From an uncultured Eudoraea sp. (GTDB taxonomy: Bacteria; Bacteroidota; Bacteroidia; Flavobacteriales; Flavobacteriaceae): a stretch of 63,335 nt of DNA. The notes under the pieces were generated by a model that saw only the letters and a list, made by a program, of their open reading frames with translations, had not been told where the DNA came from and did no database searches. Position 1 is the stretch's first letter. Each line of letters begins with the position of its first letter. Shown here piece by piece: positions 37,921-46,370 of this stretch. The position numbers and the translations under genes are program-made. The stretch covers positions 1 through 63,335 of the forward strand of contig NZ_CAMYKG010000009.1 in the NCBI RefSeq assembly GCF_947258925.1, written 5' to 3'.

Positions 37921-39006
37921 TTGTTGAAACAAAAAAAATATGTAAAAGGAAGAGGGGCTCAACAGAATACACCCAATAAATTTCTGAAGCATATTCATGA
38001 AATACGGAGCGACTTCCTTGACTTTTGTGCTAAGGAAGGAGAAGCAGTATCACAAAGGAAAACACAATACCTGCCGGTTTTTCCAAAATCAATTGTTAAC
38101 AAAGTAACCAGTCCGGATGTGGGTATGGAATATTCCATGAATCCATACCAGGGCTGTGAGCATGGTTGTATTTATTGTTATGCCCGTAATACTCACGAAT
38201 ATTGGGGATTGAGTGCTGGATTGGATTTTGAAAGACAAATCCTGATAAAGAAAAATGCCGCAAGCTTGCTTGAATCCAAATTGAAAAACAGCAAATGGAA
38301 GGCCAATACAATTGTGCTTTCCGGAAATACAGATTGTTACCAGCCAGCTGAACAAGAGTATAAAATAACAAGGGCGTGCCTTGAGGTATTTTTGAAATAC
38401 CGCCATCCTGTGGGAATCATAACCAAGAATTCTTTGATCCTAAGGGATTTAGATTTGTTAAAGGAATTGAATACTTATGGATTGGTAGGAGTTAATATCT
38501 CCATTACAACGCTATCTGAAAATACCAGACGAATATTAGAACCAAGGACAGCAACTATAAAGAAGCGTTTAGAAACAATCAAGGCTTTAACCGAAAACAA
38601 AATCCCGGTAAATGCCATGCTAGCTCCAATTATACCTGGAATAAATAGCCATGAGCTAATTAAGCTTTCAAAGGCAGCAGCAGATTATGGGGCGTCTTCT
38701 TTCGGCTATACCATAGTCAGATTAAATGGTGCTATCGGTCATATTTTTTCGGATTGGATCAACAAAGCGATGCCGGATAAGGCAGAAAAAGTACTGAATC
38801 TTATTGCATCATGTCACGGAGGTACTTTAAACGATAGCAGGTTTGGTCTGCGCAATACGGGCGAAGGCAAGATTGCCCACCAAATAAAGGAAATGGCCAG
38901 ACTAGCTAAATTGAAATATTACAAAGGGCGAAAATTCCCCAAACTAAACAGAGAACTACACAATGAATATAAACATGGACAATGGAATCTATTTAATGGT
39001 CAATAG
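37921..39006 (+). CDS. PA0069 family radical SAM protein
   Basis: A radical S-adenosylmethionine enzyme of about 361 residues in the PA0069/Rv2578c family, whose substrate is unknown. The 4Fe-4S-binding cysteines are in the block GCEHGCIYCYARNTHEYWG (C-x3-C-x2-C). The N-terminal KGRGAQQNTPNKFL and the VLSGNTDCYQPAE block are also family-typical, as is ITKNSLILRDLDLL. Start choice: an upstream TTG at 37906 lies inside a TAAATTTG promoter element, so I prefer the TTG codons at 37921 or 37924; no in-frame ATG occurs before the Cys motif except MEYSM. Confidence 0.9.
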   Translation: MLKQKKYVKGRGAQQNTPNKFLKHIHEIRSDFLDFCAKEGEAVSQRKTQYLPVFPKSIVNKVTSPDVGMEYSMNPYQGCEHGCIYCYARNTHEYWGLSAGLDFERQILIKKNAASLLESKLKNSKWKANTIVLSGNTDCYQPAEQEYKITRACLEVFLKYRHPVGIITKNSLILRDLDLLKELNTYGLVGVNISITTLSENTRRILEPRTATIKKRLETIKALTENKIPVNAMLAPIIPGINSHELIKLSKAAADYGASSFGYTIVRLNGAIGHIFSDWINKAMPDKAEKVLNLIASCHGGTLNDSRFGLRNTGEGKIAHQIKEMARLAKLKYYKGRKFPKLNRELHNEYKHGQWNLFNGQ

Positions 39007-39029
39007 CTGTAGCTAAATAAATTACAGCT
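39005..39029. terminator. Inverted repeat after the radical SAM gene
   Basis: AGCTGTA and TACAGCT are perfect 7-base arms with an 11-base loop, overlapping the stop codon of the radical SAM gene. There is only a short T-run after it, so it may be a weak terminator. Confidence 0.35.
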
Positions 39030-39164
39030 TTCATGATAACACTATTCCAATGTTTTTTCGCCTGCCGGGATAGTTAAATCTACTTTTTCAGATGGTAGAA
39101 GTCTCTGATTGTTTCCATTCTTTTGTTTCAGTACTTAATAGGCCCAACAAGAAAACTTCGGTAA

Positions 39165-39824
39165 TCAATAGATTCCTTCCCACTCTTTATAAAACTGGTC
39201 CAGATAATTAAGCATAAAGGCATGGCGTTTTTCTGCGAGCTTTCTTCCCGTAATTGTATTCATCTTTTCTTTTAAGAGTAGTAATTTTTCGTAAAAGTGA
39301 TTGATCGTTGGGGAACCGGAAGATTTATACTCTTCCTTGCTCATCGTAGTTTTTGGTTCAATTTTAGGGTTATAGAGTGCTCTGTTTTTAAACCCCCCAT
39401 AATTAAAAGCCCTTGCAATTCCTATAGCCCCAATGGCATCTAAGCGATCTGCATCTTGTACGACCTGCAATTCAATAGAATTAAAGGGCTCTTTTTCAAG
39501 GGATAGGCTATTCTTAAATGAAACAGTTTCAATAATTCTTATGACATGTTCCCTGCTGGATTTGTCTACTTTCAGGCCTTTTAAAAATTCAGAAGCAATT
39601 TTTGGGCCTATTGTTTCGTCGCCATCATGGAATTTCGAATCGGCGATATCATGCAGTAGTGCTGCCAGTTGCACCACGAATAAGTCGGCATTTTCTTCTT
39701 TGGCTATATGGATAGAATTTGCCAATACTCGTTTGGTATGGAACCAATCATGACCTCCTTCGGCTCCGACAAACCTATTCTTAACAAAGATTTTTGTCTT
39801 TTTGATTATGGAATTCTCGTTCAT
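39165..39824 (-). CDS. HD domain-containing phosphohydrolase
   Basis: A 219-residue HD-superfamily metal-dependent phosphohydrolase. Metal ligands are seen in GGHDWFHTKRV (first His-Asp and His), LLHDIADSKFHDGD (HD doublet) and the QDADRLDAIGAIGIARAF Asp. The layout matches the YedJ/YpgQ-type group, which hydrolyses nucleotides. The stretch IARAFNYGGFKNRALYNP is typical of these. It overlaps the acyltransferase gene upstream by four bases (ATGA), so the two form an operon. Confidence 0.9.
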   Translation of the reverse strand: MNENSIIKKTKIFVKNRFVGAEGGHDWFHTKRVLANSIHIAKEENADLFVVQLAALLHDIADSKFHDGDETIGPKIASEFLKGLKVDKSSREHVIRIIETVSFKNSLSLEKEPFNSIELQVVQDADRLDAIGAIGIARAFNYGGFKNRALYNPKIEPKTTMSKEEYKSSGSPTINHFYEKLLLLKEKMNTITGRKLAEKRHAFMLNYLDQFYKEWEGIY

Positions 39825-40558
39825 GAATAAGAAGTTACCCCACTGTTTATCAACTGTTCAACTTTTTCAATCAATTCATCAGCATTACCACTGTTATCCA
39901 GAGGTTGATGAACCTGAAACTTTAGATGAGAACCAATCCCATAAGGGAATTTCCCATACCGAAGCATCTTCCAGGAATTATTAATACTAATAGGCACTAT
40001 CAGGGCCGATGGAGCTTTTTTCATAAGAATCTTTAAACCTGTTGTCTGGAATTTTTTTGGATGTCCGGTCCTGCTCCTTGTTCCTTCAGGAAATATTACC
40101 GCGCTTCTGTTATTTTTTTCAATATATCGCCCTAGTTTGGATATTTCTGTTAACGCTTGTTTGGCATCTTTTCTATCAATAAGCACAGATCCGCCATGCC
40201 TGAGATTATATGAAACGCTGGGAATGCCCTTTCCCAGTTCAATTTTGCTTACAAATTTGGGATGATGCGCACGCATGTACCATATGATTGGCGGAATATC
40301 ATTCATGCTCTGATGATTGGAAACAATAATTAGCGGCTTGTTTGTTGGAATTTGGTGAGGATTGGTAAAGGTATACCTGGTTCCTAACACATGTGTACAC
40401 CGAATTAAAAATAAATTAAGGATACTTACTGATTTTTTATGGGTATTATAACCAAATAGGTTAAAGCAAATCCATTGAATGGGGTGAAAGATGACCAGGG
40501 TTATTCCAAAAAGAATAAAATATAGAACAGTAAGAGGATAGGCCAATAATTTTCGCAT
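39821..40558 (-). CDS. 1-acyl-sn-glycerol-3-phosphate acyltransferase-like protein
   Basis: A 245-residue PlsC-type (LPLAT) acyltransferase that probably makes phosphatidate or remodels phospholipids at the inner membrane. An N-terminal membrane segment (about 6-30) precedes catalytic motif I (VSNHQSMNDIPPI, the NHxSxxD form of H-x4-D), and motif III (IFPEGTRSR). A TATTTTTG -7 element lies at 40563-40570 only four bases before the ATG, so the message may be leaderless or start further in. Its stop overlaps the HD gene start. Confidence 0.93.
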   Translation of the reverse strand: MRKLLAYPLTVLYFILFGITLVIFHPIQWICFNLFGYNTHKKSVSILNLFLIRCTHVLGTRYTFTNPHQIPTNKPLIIVSNHQSMNDIPPIIWYMRAHHPKFVSKIELGKGIPSVSYNLRHGGSVLIDRKDAKQALTEISKLGRYIEKNNRSAVIFPEGTRSRTGHPKKFQTTGLKILMKKAPSALIVPISINNSWKMLRYGKFPYGIGSHLKFQVHQPLDNSGNADELIEKVEQLINSGVTSYS

Positions 40559-40562
40559 GACA

Positions 40563-40570
40563 CAAAAATA
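40563..40570 (-). promoter_or_regulatory. -7 promoter element abutting the acyltransferase start
   Basis: Minus-strand TATTTTTG matches TAnnTTTG. It lies within the T-tract of the bacilliredoxin terminator and four bases before the acyltransferase ATG, so terminator and promoter share bases. Confidence 0.35.
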
Positions 40571-40599
40571 AAAAACCGCTCCTATAGAAGCGGGTTTTT
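40571..40599 (-). terminator. Terminator of the bacilliredoxin gene
   Basis: Read on the minus strand: AAAAACCCGCT, an eight-base loop, AGCGG with a T-run. One base is bulged. It lies between the bacilliredoxin gene and the acyltransferase gene. Confidence 0.65.
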
Positions 40600-40666
40600 A
40601 CAAATTTTTATAAGGATTTAACCTAAAGGTTTAAATTAAATAAAGTCTAATTATTGCCAGGTACTT

Positions 40667-41083
40667 CTAGCAGAATTCTTCGTAAGCCTGAACTAAGTTC
40701 TCAGAAATCAATTCTGCAGGTCTTCCCTCAATATGATGTCTTTCAATCATATGTACAAGCTCACCATTTTTAAACAGGGCCATACTAGGTGATGAAGGTG
40801 GAAATGGAACCATAAGATTTCTCGCGGCATCCACGGCTTCGGTATCTACACCTGCAAAAACAGTAACCAGATGATCAGGTTTTTTTTCATTTTCCAGGCT
40901 TAATTTTGCAGCTGGTCTGGCATTGGCAGCGGCACAGCCGCAAACAGAATTCACTACTACCAGGGTAGTTCCATCTTGCTTAATGGCATTTTCAACGGCA
41001 GTTGCTGTATATAATTCTTCAAAACCGGCTGAAGCCAGGTCTACTCTCATTGGTCTTACTAATTCTTCAGGATACATAAGCAT
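40667..41083 (-). CDS. Bacilliredoxin-like protein (BrxA/BrxB, DUF1094 family)
   Basis: A thioredoxin-fold protein of about 138 residues related to bacilliredoxins, which in Bacillus reduce bacillithiol-protein mixed disulfides. The active-site motif is CGC within VNSVCGCAAANARPA, and the N-terminal PEELVRPMRVDLASAGFEEL matches family start regions. The start is set at MLMYPEEL (41083) because a perfect TATCTTTG promoter element at 41104-41111 would lie inside the longer open frame (to 41167). Whether this organism makes bacillithiol is not shown here; many Bacteroidota do carry YphP/YqiW homologues. Confidence 0.9.
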   Translation of the reverse strand: MLMYPEELVRPMRVDLASAGFEELYTATAVENAIKQDGTTLVVVNSVCGCAAANARPAAKLSLENEKKPDHLVTVFAGVDTEAVDAARNLMVPFPPSSPSMALFKNGELVHMIERHHIEGRPAELISENLVQAYEEFC

Positions 41084-41103
41084 TTTTTTAATTAAATTGA
41101 AGA

Positions 41104-41111
41104 CAAAGATA
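41104..41111 (-). promoter_or_regulatory. Bacteroidota -7 promoter element of the bacilliredoxin gene
   Basis: Minus-strand TATCTTTG is an exact TAnnTTTG match about 20 bases before the chosen ATG at 41083, and it decides the shorter start. Confidence 0.6.
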
Positions 41112-41178
41112 ATGAAATTGTAATATCCCAGCGAAAAGCTTAACCTTTCTTTAAGTCTCGTATTCATTCATATTATTC

Positions 41179-41186
41179 TATATTTG
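41179..41186 (+). promoter_or_regulatory. Bacteroidota -7 promoter element of the TerB/DnaJ gene
   Basis: TATATTTG matches TAnnTTTG and lies about 20 bases before the ATG at 41206. Confidence 0.5.
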
Positions 41187-41205
41187 CCCAAATTTTACTA
41201 CAGTT

Positions 41206-41937
41206 ATGATTAGGTGGTTCGCCGCAATTATTGGTTATTTCCTATTTCGTTTTCCTGGTGCTGTTTTGGGCTTTTTAATCGGAAGTTTAATTGATAATCT
41301 ATCCAGTGGATCTGGTCCAAGAACAGTCTTCAGCGATTTTACGAGACAGCAAGTATCGCCGGCAGATTTTGAACTTAACCTGCTATCCCTATGTTCAATT
41401 GTAATTAAGGCAGACGGGCAGATCAGTCAGCGGGAATTGGATTATGTTAGACAATATTTTCTTAGTACCTACGGAAAAGAAAAAGCTAATGCAATATTTC
41501 GAACATTTAACGAAGTCATAAAGAATCGAGAGATTTCTGCACAGCGAATCTGCACTTACCTGAATCAACGCACCCGGTATGAAGTAAGATTGCAATTATT
41601 GCATTTTCTTTTTGGGATTGCACAGGCAGATGGTGCGGTAAGTAACCTGGAAATAGAAAAAATAAAAGAAATAGCGGGTTATCTTCGGGTAGGATGGCAA
41701 GATTTTGAAAGCATAAAAGCTATGTTTATAAAATCTGCTGATAATGCTTACAAAATCTTGGAAATAGAAAAAGTTGCTTCGGATGATGAGGTAAAAAAGG
41801 CATATCGTAAAATGGCCAAAAAATACCACCCGGATAAGGTAATTACAGAAAATGAGGCTATTAAAAAAGGCGCTGAGGAGAAGTTTAAGGAAGTTCAAAA
41901 GGCCTATGAACAAATACAAAAGGAAAGAGGATTGTAG
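41206..41937 (+). CDS. TerB-like and DnaJ domain membrane protein (DjlA-like)
   Basis: A 243-residue co-chaperone-like protein. A single hydrophobic segment with glycines at the N-terminus (about 5-25, [19 protein letters not shown]) anchors it, then a TerB/DjlA-type domain (about 55-170) with the [14 protein letters not shown] and [15 protein letters not shown] acid-rich blocks, then a C-terminal J domain (about 184-243) with the HPD motif in KKYHPDKV. The architecture matches DjlA, which stimulates DnaK ATPase at the inner membrane. It is divergent from the bacilliredoxin gene. Confidence 0.9.
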   Translation: MIRWFAAIIGYFLFRFPGAVLGFLIGSLIDNLSSGSGPRTVFSDFTRQQVSPADFELNLLSLCSIVIKADGQISQRELDYVRQYFLSTYGKEKANAIFRTFNEVIKNREISAQRICTYLNQRTRYEVRLQLLHFLFGIAQADGAVSNLEIEKIKEIAGYLRVGWQDFESIKAMFIKSADNAYKILEIEKVASDDEVKKAYRKMAKKYHPDKVITENEAIKKGAEEKFKEVQKAYEQIQKERGL

Positions 41938-42018
41938 GGAAACATTCGGAATGACAGAAATGTTTGGGCAGTATTAAAGGTTAATTTGTAATCCCTATTG
42001 AAATAAAAGGATTTATTC

Positions 42019-42603
42019 ATGTTTGATTTTTGGTTCTATTGCAAACTTGGTATTAACCATGTTTTGGATTGGGGAGCATATGATCATGTTCTATTTCTTC
42101 TGGCCCTTGCCGCACCTTTTACTTTTAAACAGTGGAAGAAAGTAATTGTGTTGGCTACATTATTTACTGTAGCTCATTGTTTATCTTTAGGGTTGTCCGT
42201 CTATGAAGTGGTTGTTGTTGATGTGCAATTGGTAGAATTTTTAATTCCGATCACGATCCTGGTGACTGCCCTGTTCAATATTTTTAAAGCCTTAGTTATC
42301 AAGGGCAATTATAAGGGATATCTGCCCGAAATTGCGACAACTTTTTTTGGCTTGATACATGGGTTCGGGTTTTCCAATTACTTCAAAATGCTGATGATGG
42401 ATGAAGAGGATAAGATTGGCCCTCTTTTGGGCTTTGCCAGTGGAATAGAAATTTCTCAAATCATGGTCATATTTTCTATTTTAATGCTAGCCTATATTTT
42501 TCAGGAGAAACTGGGTATGAAACAGCTAGTTTTTACCGTATTAATTTCCGTAATTATTTTTCTGCTTACCATACCACTCCTCATCAAAAGCTGGCCATGG
42601 TAA
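42019..42603 (+). CDS. HupE/UreJ family membrane protein
   Basis: A 194-residue, roughly six-helix membrane protein of the HupE/UreJ-2 family. The N-terminus reads HVLDWGAYDHVLFLLALAA, containing the conserved His-x4-Asp-x2-Asp-His pattern, then FTVAHCLSLGLSV and LIHGFGFSN with further conserved histidines. Some relatives are nickel transporters tied to hydrogenase or urease, but no such genes are nearby, so the substrate is not known. A near-consensus TTAATTTG at 41981 could be its promoter. Confidence 0.88.
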   Translation: MFDFWFYCKLGINHVLDWGAYDHVLFLLALAAPFTFKQWKKVIVLATLFTVAHCLSLGLSVYEVVVVDVQLVEFLIPITILVTALFNIFKALVIKGNYKGYLPEIATTFFGLIHGFGFSNYFKMLMMDEEDKIGPLLGFASGIEISQIMVIFSILMLAYIFQEKLGMKQLVFTVLISVIIFLLTIPLLIKSWPW

Positions 42604-42622
42604 CTTCATGCGGTCGGATGAA

Positions 42623-42640
42623 AATCAATTTAAATTGATT
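42623..42640. repeat. Perfect 18-base palindrome
   Basis: AATCAATTTAAATTGATT is a perfect palindrome, about 20 bases after the HupE-like gene stop. It has no T-run typical of a terminator and may be a binding site. Confidence 0.5.
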
Positions 42641-42675
42641 AAATCCTATGTTTTGCGAGTTTCTCTATACCAAAC

Positions 42676-42702
42676 AACGGTTTTAATTAAAAATTAACCG
42701 TT
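42676..42702. repeat. Inverted repeat upstream of the dCMP deaminase gene
   Basis: AACGGTT and AACCGTT are perfect 7-base arms around a 13-base AT-rich spacer. It lies about 30 bases upstream of a TATCTTAG -7-like element (42731-42738). It may be an operator or an upstream hairpin. Confidence 0.4.
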
Positions 42703-42781
42703 TAAGGTTGTAGGAATTTTACAAAGCAGGTATCTTAGTGCCTTACCGGAATTTAAATGGCGCATACAAAGATTCTGTTTA

Positions 42782-43225
42782 GTGAAGCGAAGTAAACAGG
42801 AAAAATACGATAAGGCATATTTGAGAATGGCTCATGAATGGGGCAAATTATCCTATTGTAAACGCAAACAGGTTGGTGCAATTGTGGTCAAGAATAGGAT
42901 GATTATTTCAGATGGCTATAATGGGACACCAACTGGTTTTGAGAATTTTTGTGAGGATGATGAAGGATATACCAAGTGGTATGTTCTTCATGCCGAGGCT
43001 AATGCGCTTTCCAAGGTAGCGGCTTCCACGCAGTCTTGTGAGGGAGCTACTTTATATATCACTTTATCTCCATGTCGGGAGTGCAGCAAGTTAATTCACC
43101 AATCTGGCATAAAACGTGTGGTATATCAAATATTATATAAGGATAATTCAGGATTGGATTTTCTTAAAAGAGCAGGAGTGGAATTGCGGCATCTCCCTGC
43201 GATTGAAAGTGTAGATACGGAATAA
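42782..43225 (+). CDS. dCMP deaminase family protein
   Basis: A 147-residue zinc-dependent cytidine/deoxycytidylate deaminase. Zinc and catalytic residues are in HAEANALSKV (H-A-E) and PCRECSKLIHQSGIKRVVY (P-C-x2-C); the N-terminal KRKQVGAIVVKNRMIISDGYNGTPTG is typical of dCMP deaminase. It would supply dUMP for thymidylate synthesis. The start is a GTG at 42782; no in-frame ATG occurs upstream before a -7-like element at 42731. It is followed by the S41 protease gene after seven bases. Confidence 0.92.
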   Translation: MKRSKQEKYDKAYLRMAHEWGKLSYCKRKQVGAIVVKNRMIISDGYNGTPTGFENFCEDDEGYTKWYVLHAEANALSKVAASTQSCEGATLYITLSPCRECSKLIHQSGIKRVVYQILYKDNSGLDFLKRAGVELRHLPAIESVDTE

Positions 43226-43232
43226 ATAGCTT

Positions 43233-44855
43233 ATGAAGAAGCAACATTATTTATGGCCTACAATTATTGCCCTGGCGCTAGCTTTGGGAATTTTTGTTGG
43301 GGGGAAACTTCATTTTAATGATACCCCGGAGAAATTATTTACCACTAATTCTAAAAAGGATAAACTTAACAGACTCATAGATTATATTGATTATGAGTAT
43401 GTTGATGATATTAATACGGATAGTATAGTAGATGTTACTGTAAATAATATCCTTGATAAATTAGATCCCCATTCGGTTTATATACCCAAAAAAGAAATGA
43501 GGCGCGTTGCTGAAAATATGAAAGGGGATTTTGTTGGGATAGGAATAAATTTTTATATGTACAGAGATACGATCACTGTAATACGTACCATTGAAAAAGG
43601 ACCAAGTTACCTAAAGGGCATTAAGGCAGGGGATCGTATATTAAAGGCAGGTAATGACACGCTCTATGGCAAAAGATTAGGAAGTGAAGTTATTGTTGAA
43701 AAGCTCAAAGGGCAAAGCGGATCATCTGTTCAATTGGAGGTATATCGCAAATCGGAAGACAAGTTATTTACTGTAAATATTAAAAGAGATCGTATCCCCA
43801 TAAAGAGTGTTCAGGCGTATTATATGCTTACACCTGAAATGGGATATATTAAAATAAACAGGTTTGCCGAAACTACCTATAAAGAATTTAATACGGCCCT
43901 TAGGATTTTACAACGTCGGGGGGCAGATAAACTTACCCTTGACCTCAGGGACAATCCCGGCGGGTACCTGGGTATAGCAGAACAGTTGGCAGATGAATTT
44001 TTAAAGGATGGAAAACTCATCCTGTATACAAAAAATAAAAAGGGTAAAATAGAAAAAACTTTTGCTACCAGAAAAGGTAGTTTCGAAGATAAACCGGTCT
44101 ATGTTTTAATAAATGAACGTTCGGCCTCGGCCAGTGAAATTATAGCGGGTTCTTTGCAGGACAATGATATTGGAACTATAGTTGGCCGAAGGTCCTTTGG
44201 CAAAGGGTTGGTACAACGCGAAATGGAATTGGGAGATGGTTCTGCTGTTCGTTTAACGGTATCAAGATATTACACACCTACAGGTCGCTCTATACAGAAG
44301 ACATATAAAAACGGAAGTAAAGATTATTATCAAAAATTTACGGATCGCTATCAGAATGGGGAACTCATTTCGGTGGATAGTATAAAGGTGGCAGATTCTT
44401 TAAAATTCACCACCCCAAAGGGAAAAGTGGTTTATGGAGGTGGTGGCATTATACCTGATGTTTTTGTTCCTATAGGGACTAACGAAGAAGAAGCCGTAGA
44501 GAGTCTGGAGAGTCTTGGATTTATGTCCAGATTTATATTTGAACATTTAGAGGAAGACAGGAATAGATATTCTGATTATAATGAAACGTCGTTTGTACGA
44601 GAATTTAATGTGGATGATATTCTTTTTGAAAAATTTGTCGATTATTCTATAGATCGAAACATTAAATTAAACTTCTATGATTTTGAAAAGAAGATTAAGC
44701 AATACCTGAAAGGTGCCTTAGCGGAACAGTTATTTTCAGCAAATCTAAATGCAAAAATCAGGTCCAGTTCGGACAAAATGCTTCAAAAAGTTCTGGAATT
44801 GGATCGACCTACCATCCACAAGAAAGAAAAAGATTTGATAGAATCCAGTAATTAG
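43233..44855 (+). CDS. S41 family C-terminal processing peptidase
   Basis: A 540-residue periplasmic CtpA/Prc-type protease. An N-terminal signal anchor (about 5-23) leads to a PDZ domain (about 90-175, GDFVGIGINFYMYRDTITV ... GIKAGDRIL) and a catalytic domain with the nucleophile Ser in INERSASASEIIAGSLQDND and the Lys in GRRSFGKGLVQ. The extension of about 150 residues at the C-terminus (after the peptidase core) is helical. It degrades proteins with nonpolar C-termini and may process lipoproteins or cell-wall hydrolases. The stop overlaps that of the convergent small membrane protein gene. Confidence 0.94.
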   Translation: MKKQHYLWPTIIALALALGIFVGGKLHFNDTPEKLFTTNSKKDKLNRLIDYIDYEYVDDINTDSIVDVTVNNILDKLDPHSVYIPKKEMRRVAENMKGDFVGIGINFYMYRDTITVIRTIEKGPSYLKGIKAGDRILKAGNDTLYGKRLGSEVIVEKLKGQSGSSVQLEVYRKSEDKLFTVNIKRDRIPIKSVQAYYMLTPEMGYIKINRFAETTYKEFNTALRILQRRGADKLTLDLRDNPGGYLGIAEQLADEFLKDGKLILYTKNKKGKIEKTFATRKGSFEDKPVYVLINERSASASEIIAGSLQDNDIGTIVGRRSFGKGLVQREMELGDGSAVRLTVSRYYTPTGRSIQKTYKNGSKDYYQKFTDRYQNGELISVDSIKVADSLKFTTPKGKVVYGGGGIIPDVFVPIGTNEEEAVESLESLGFMSRFIFEHLEEDRNRYSDYNETSFVREFNVDDILFEKFVDYSIDRNIKLNFYDFEKKIKQYLKGALAEQLFSANLNAKIRSSSDKMLQKVLELDRPTIHKKEKDLIESSN

Positions 44856-45055
44856 CTATCCTCTATTTTTTTCTGAATTTTCTTCGAAGTAAGATATATT
44901 ATCAATAATAAAATAGCACACAAAGAGGCAACAATCCCAATTAACGCTACTATGCTATTTCCTTTGATGGGGTCCTCAAAATCAATAAGAGTAACATTGT
45001 AAGTTATAAGCACAACCGCCAGGACGATCAATATAATTGTGAATGTTTTATTCAT
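44852..45055 (-). CDS. Small two-helix membrane protein
   Basis: This is a 67-residue protein that I do not recognise as a named family. It has two hydrophobic helices (about 5-24 and 34-57) joined by an acidic loop (IDFEDPIKGN) and a basic C-terminal tail (SKKIQKKIED), so both ends should be cytoplasmic. The clear membrane pattern, ATG start and tidy tail-to-tail four-base overlap with the S41 protease support a real gene. Confidence 0.7.
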   Translation of the reverse strand: MNKTFTIILIVLAVVLITYNVTLIDFEDPIKGNSIVALIGIVASLCAILLLIIYLTSKKIQKKIEDS

Positions 45056-45102
45056 ATTAATTGTTTCTAATTCTTTAATAAGACAACAGGAAATTCCCTA
45101 TC

Positions 45103-45675
45103 CTAAAAAAGTTGGTTAATGTTTGATGCAAATAATTTAACTGCTATGGCCATCAAGATTACACCAAACACTTTTCTGATAATATTTATCCCATTCTTTC
45201 CTAATACGCGTTCAATGGATTTGGATGACTTTAGCACCAGATAAACAAAAATAATATTAATTACAATAGCAACAATAATGTTCTCTACATGAAATTCAGC
45301 CCTTAAAGAGAGAAGGGCTGTCATAGTGCCGGCACCTGCGATAAGTGGAAACGCAATAGGGACTATAGAAGCACTTTCTGGCTCATCATCTTTATAAAGG
45401 GCAATCCCCAAAATCATTTCAACGGCCAGAAAGAACAATACAAAAGCTCCGGCTACCGCAAATGAGTTCACATCTATACCAATTAGCTTTAGAATTTCCT
45501 CACCAATAAAAAGGAAAGCCACCATAATACATGCGGCCACAATCGTAGCTTTTCCAGATTGTATATGACCAACTTTGTTTCTCAGGCTGATTATAATAGG
45601 AATGCTGCCTATAATGTCAATAACGGCAAAAAGGATCATGCTCGCTGTAGCTATTTCTCTAAAGTTAAAATTCAT
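45103..45675 (-). CDS. MarC family membrane protein (UPF0056)
   Basis: A 190-residue, six-helix inner-membrane protein of the MarC family. Typical features are the N-terminal FAVIDIIGSIPIIISL, the FAVAGAFVLFFLAVEMILG helix, and the IAFPLIAGAGTMTALLSL block. Function is unsettled; a link to multiple antibiotic resistance was once proposed and later questioned. A TAAATTTG -7 element (minus strand, 45702-45709) precedes it. Downstream, the small membrane protein gene is co-directional. Confidence 0.92.
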   Translation of the reverse strand: MNFNFREIATASMILFAVIDIIGSIPIIISLRNKVGHIQSGKATIVAACIMVAFLFIGEEILKLIGIDVNSFAVAGAFVLFFLAVEMILGIALYKDDEPESASIVPIAFPLIAGAGTMTALLSLRAEFHVENIIVAIVINIIFVYLVLKSSKSIERVLGKNGINIIRKVFGVILMAIAVKLFASNINQLF

Positions 45676-45701
45676 TTTATGCTGATATTTTAATAAGCTG
45701 G

Positions 45702-45709
45702 CAAATTTA
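45702..45709 (-). promoter_or_regulatory. Bacteroidota -7 promoter element of the marC-family gene
   Basis: Minus-strand TAAATTTG matches TAnnTTTG, 27 bases before the ATG. Confidence 0.5.
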
Positions 45710-45800
45710 CGTCATATAATAGGTCTATGGATTACAGTAGGTCAAATATTTTATGAATGTAAAATTCAATAAAGTATCTTTAACAGCTTAATTCAATAGG

Positions 45801-46370
45801 ATGTTTGAAATTGGCAAATCAATTATCTCAGACGATATTCTGGAAAAGGAATTTGTATGTAATTTATCAGCATGCAAGGGGGCCTGTTGTATAGATGGTG
45901 AAGCCGGTGCCCCTTTGGAAGATAAGGAGACTGAAATTTTAGTGGATATTTATGCGGATGTTAAACCTTTTCTCAGGCCCGAAGGTATCCTGGCCATAGA
46001 GGAGCAAGGTGCTTTCGTAAAAGGGATGGATGGAGAGTGGGAGACACCATTAATTAATAAGGAAGAATGCGCATATGTGGTATATTCCAAAAAGGGAGTC
46101 GCAAAATGTGGTCTTGAAGAGGCATATAATAATGGCGCTACAAGTTGGAAAAAACCCGTATCCTGTCATTTGTATCCGGTAAGAATTAAAGAGTATGAGC
46201 AACTTACCGCAGTGAATTATCATAAATGGGAGATTTGTGACCCGGCTTGCTCATTGGGGGAAGAATTGAAAATTCCTATTTATAAGTTTGTAAAGGAGGC
46301 TTTAATCAGAAAATTTGGCGTAAACTGGTATGAAGAATTAGAAAAAATTGCAGAGGCCAGGTTTAAATAA
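45801..46370 (+). CDS. DUF3109 family cysteine-rich protein
   Basis: A 189-residue member of DUF3109, a Bacteroidota family of unknown function. Conserved Cys clusters are seen at CNLSACKGACC near the N-terminus, ECAYVVY and KCGLEEA centrally, SCHLYPV, and EICDPACSLG near the C-terminus. The arrangement suggests Fe-S or zinc binding (related to the CxxC YkgJ-type proteins), an inference. A TATCTTTA -7-like element is at 45775-45782. It overlaps the convergent histidine kinase gene tail to tail by eight bases. Confidence 0.88.
   Translation: MFEIGKSIISDDILEKEFVCNLSACKGACCIDGEAGAPLEDKETEILVDIYADVKPFLRPEGILAIEEQGAFVKGMDGEWETPLINKEECAYVVYSKKGVAKCGLEEAYNNGATSWKKPVSCHLYPVRIKEYEQLTAVNYHKWEICDPACSLGEELKIPIYKFVKEALIRKFGVNWYEELEKIAEARFK

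Noticed and set aside
41084..41167. N-terminal extension of the bacilliredoxin-like protein
   Set aside because: The extension covers a perfect TATCTTTG promoter element and encodes residues not found in the family, so the shorter start is preferred.
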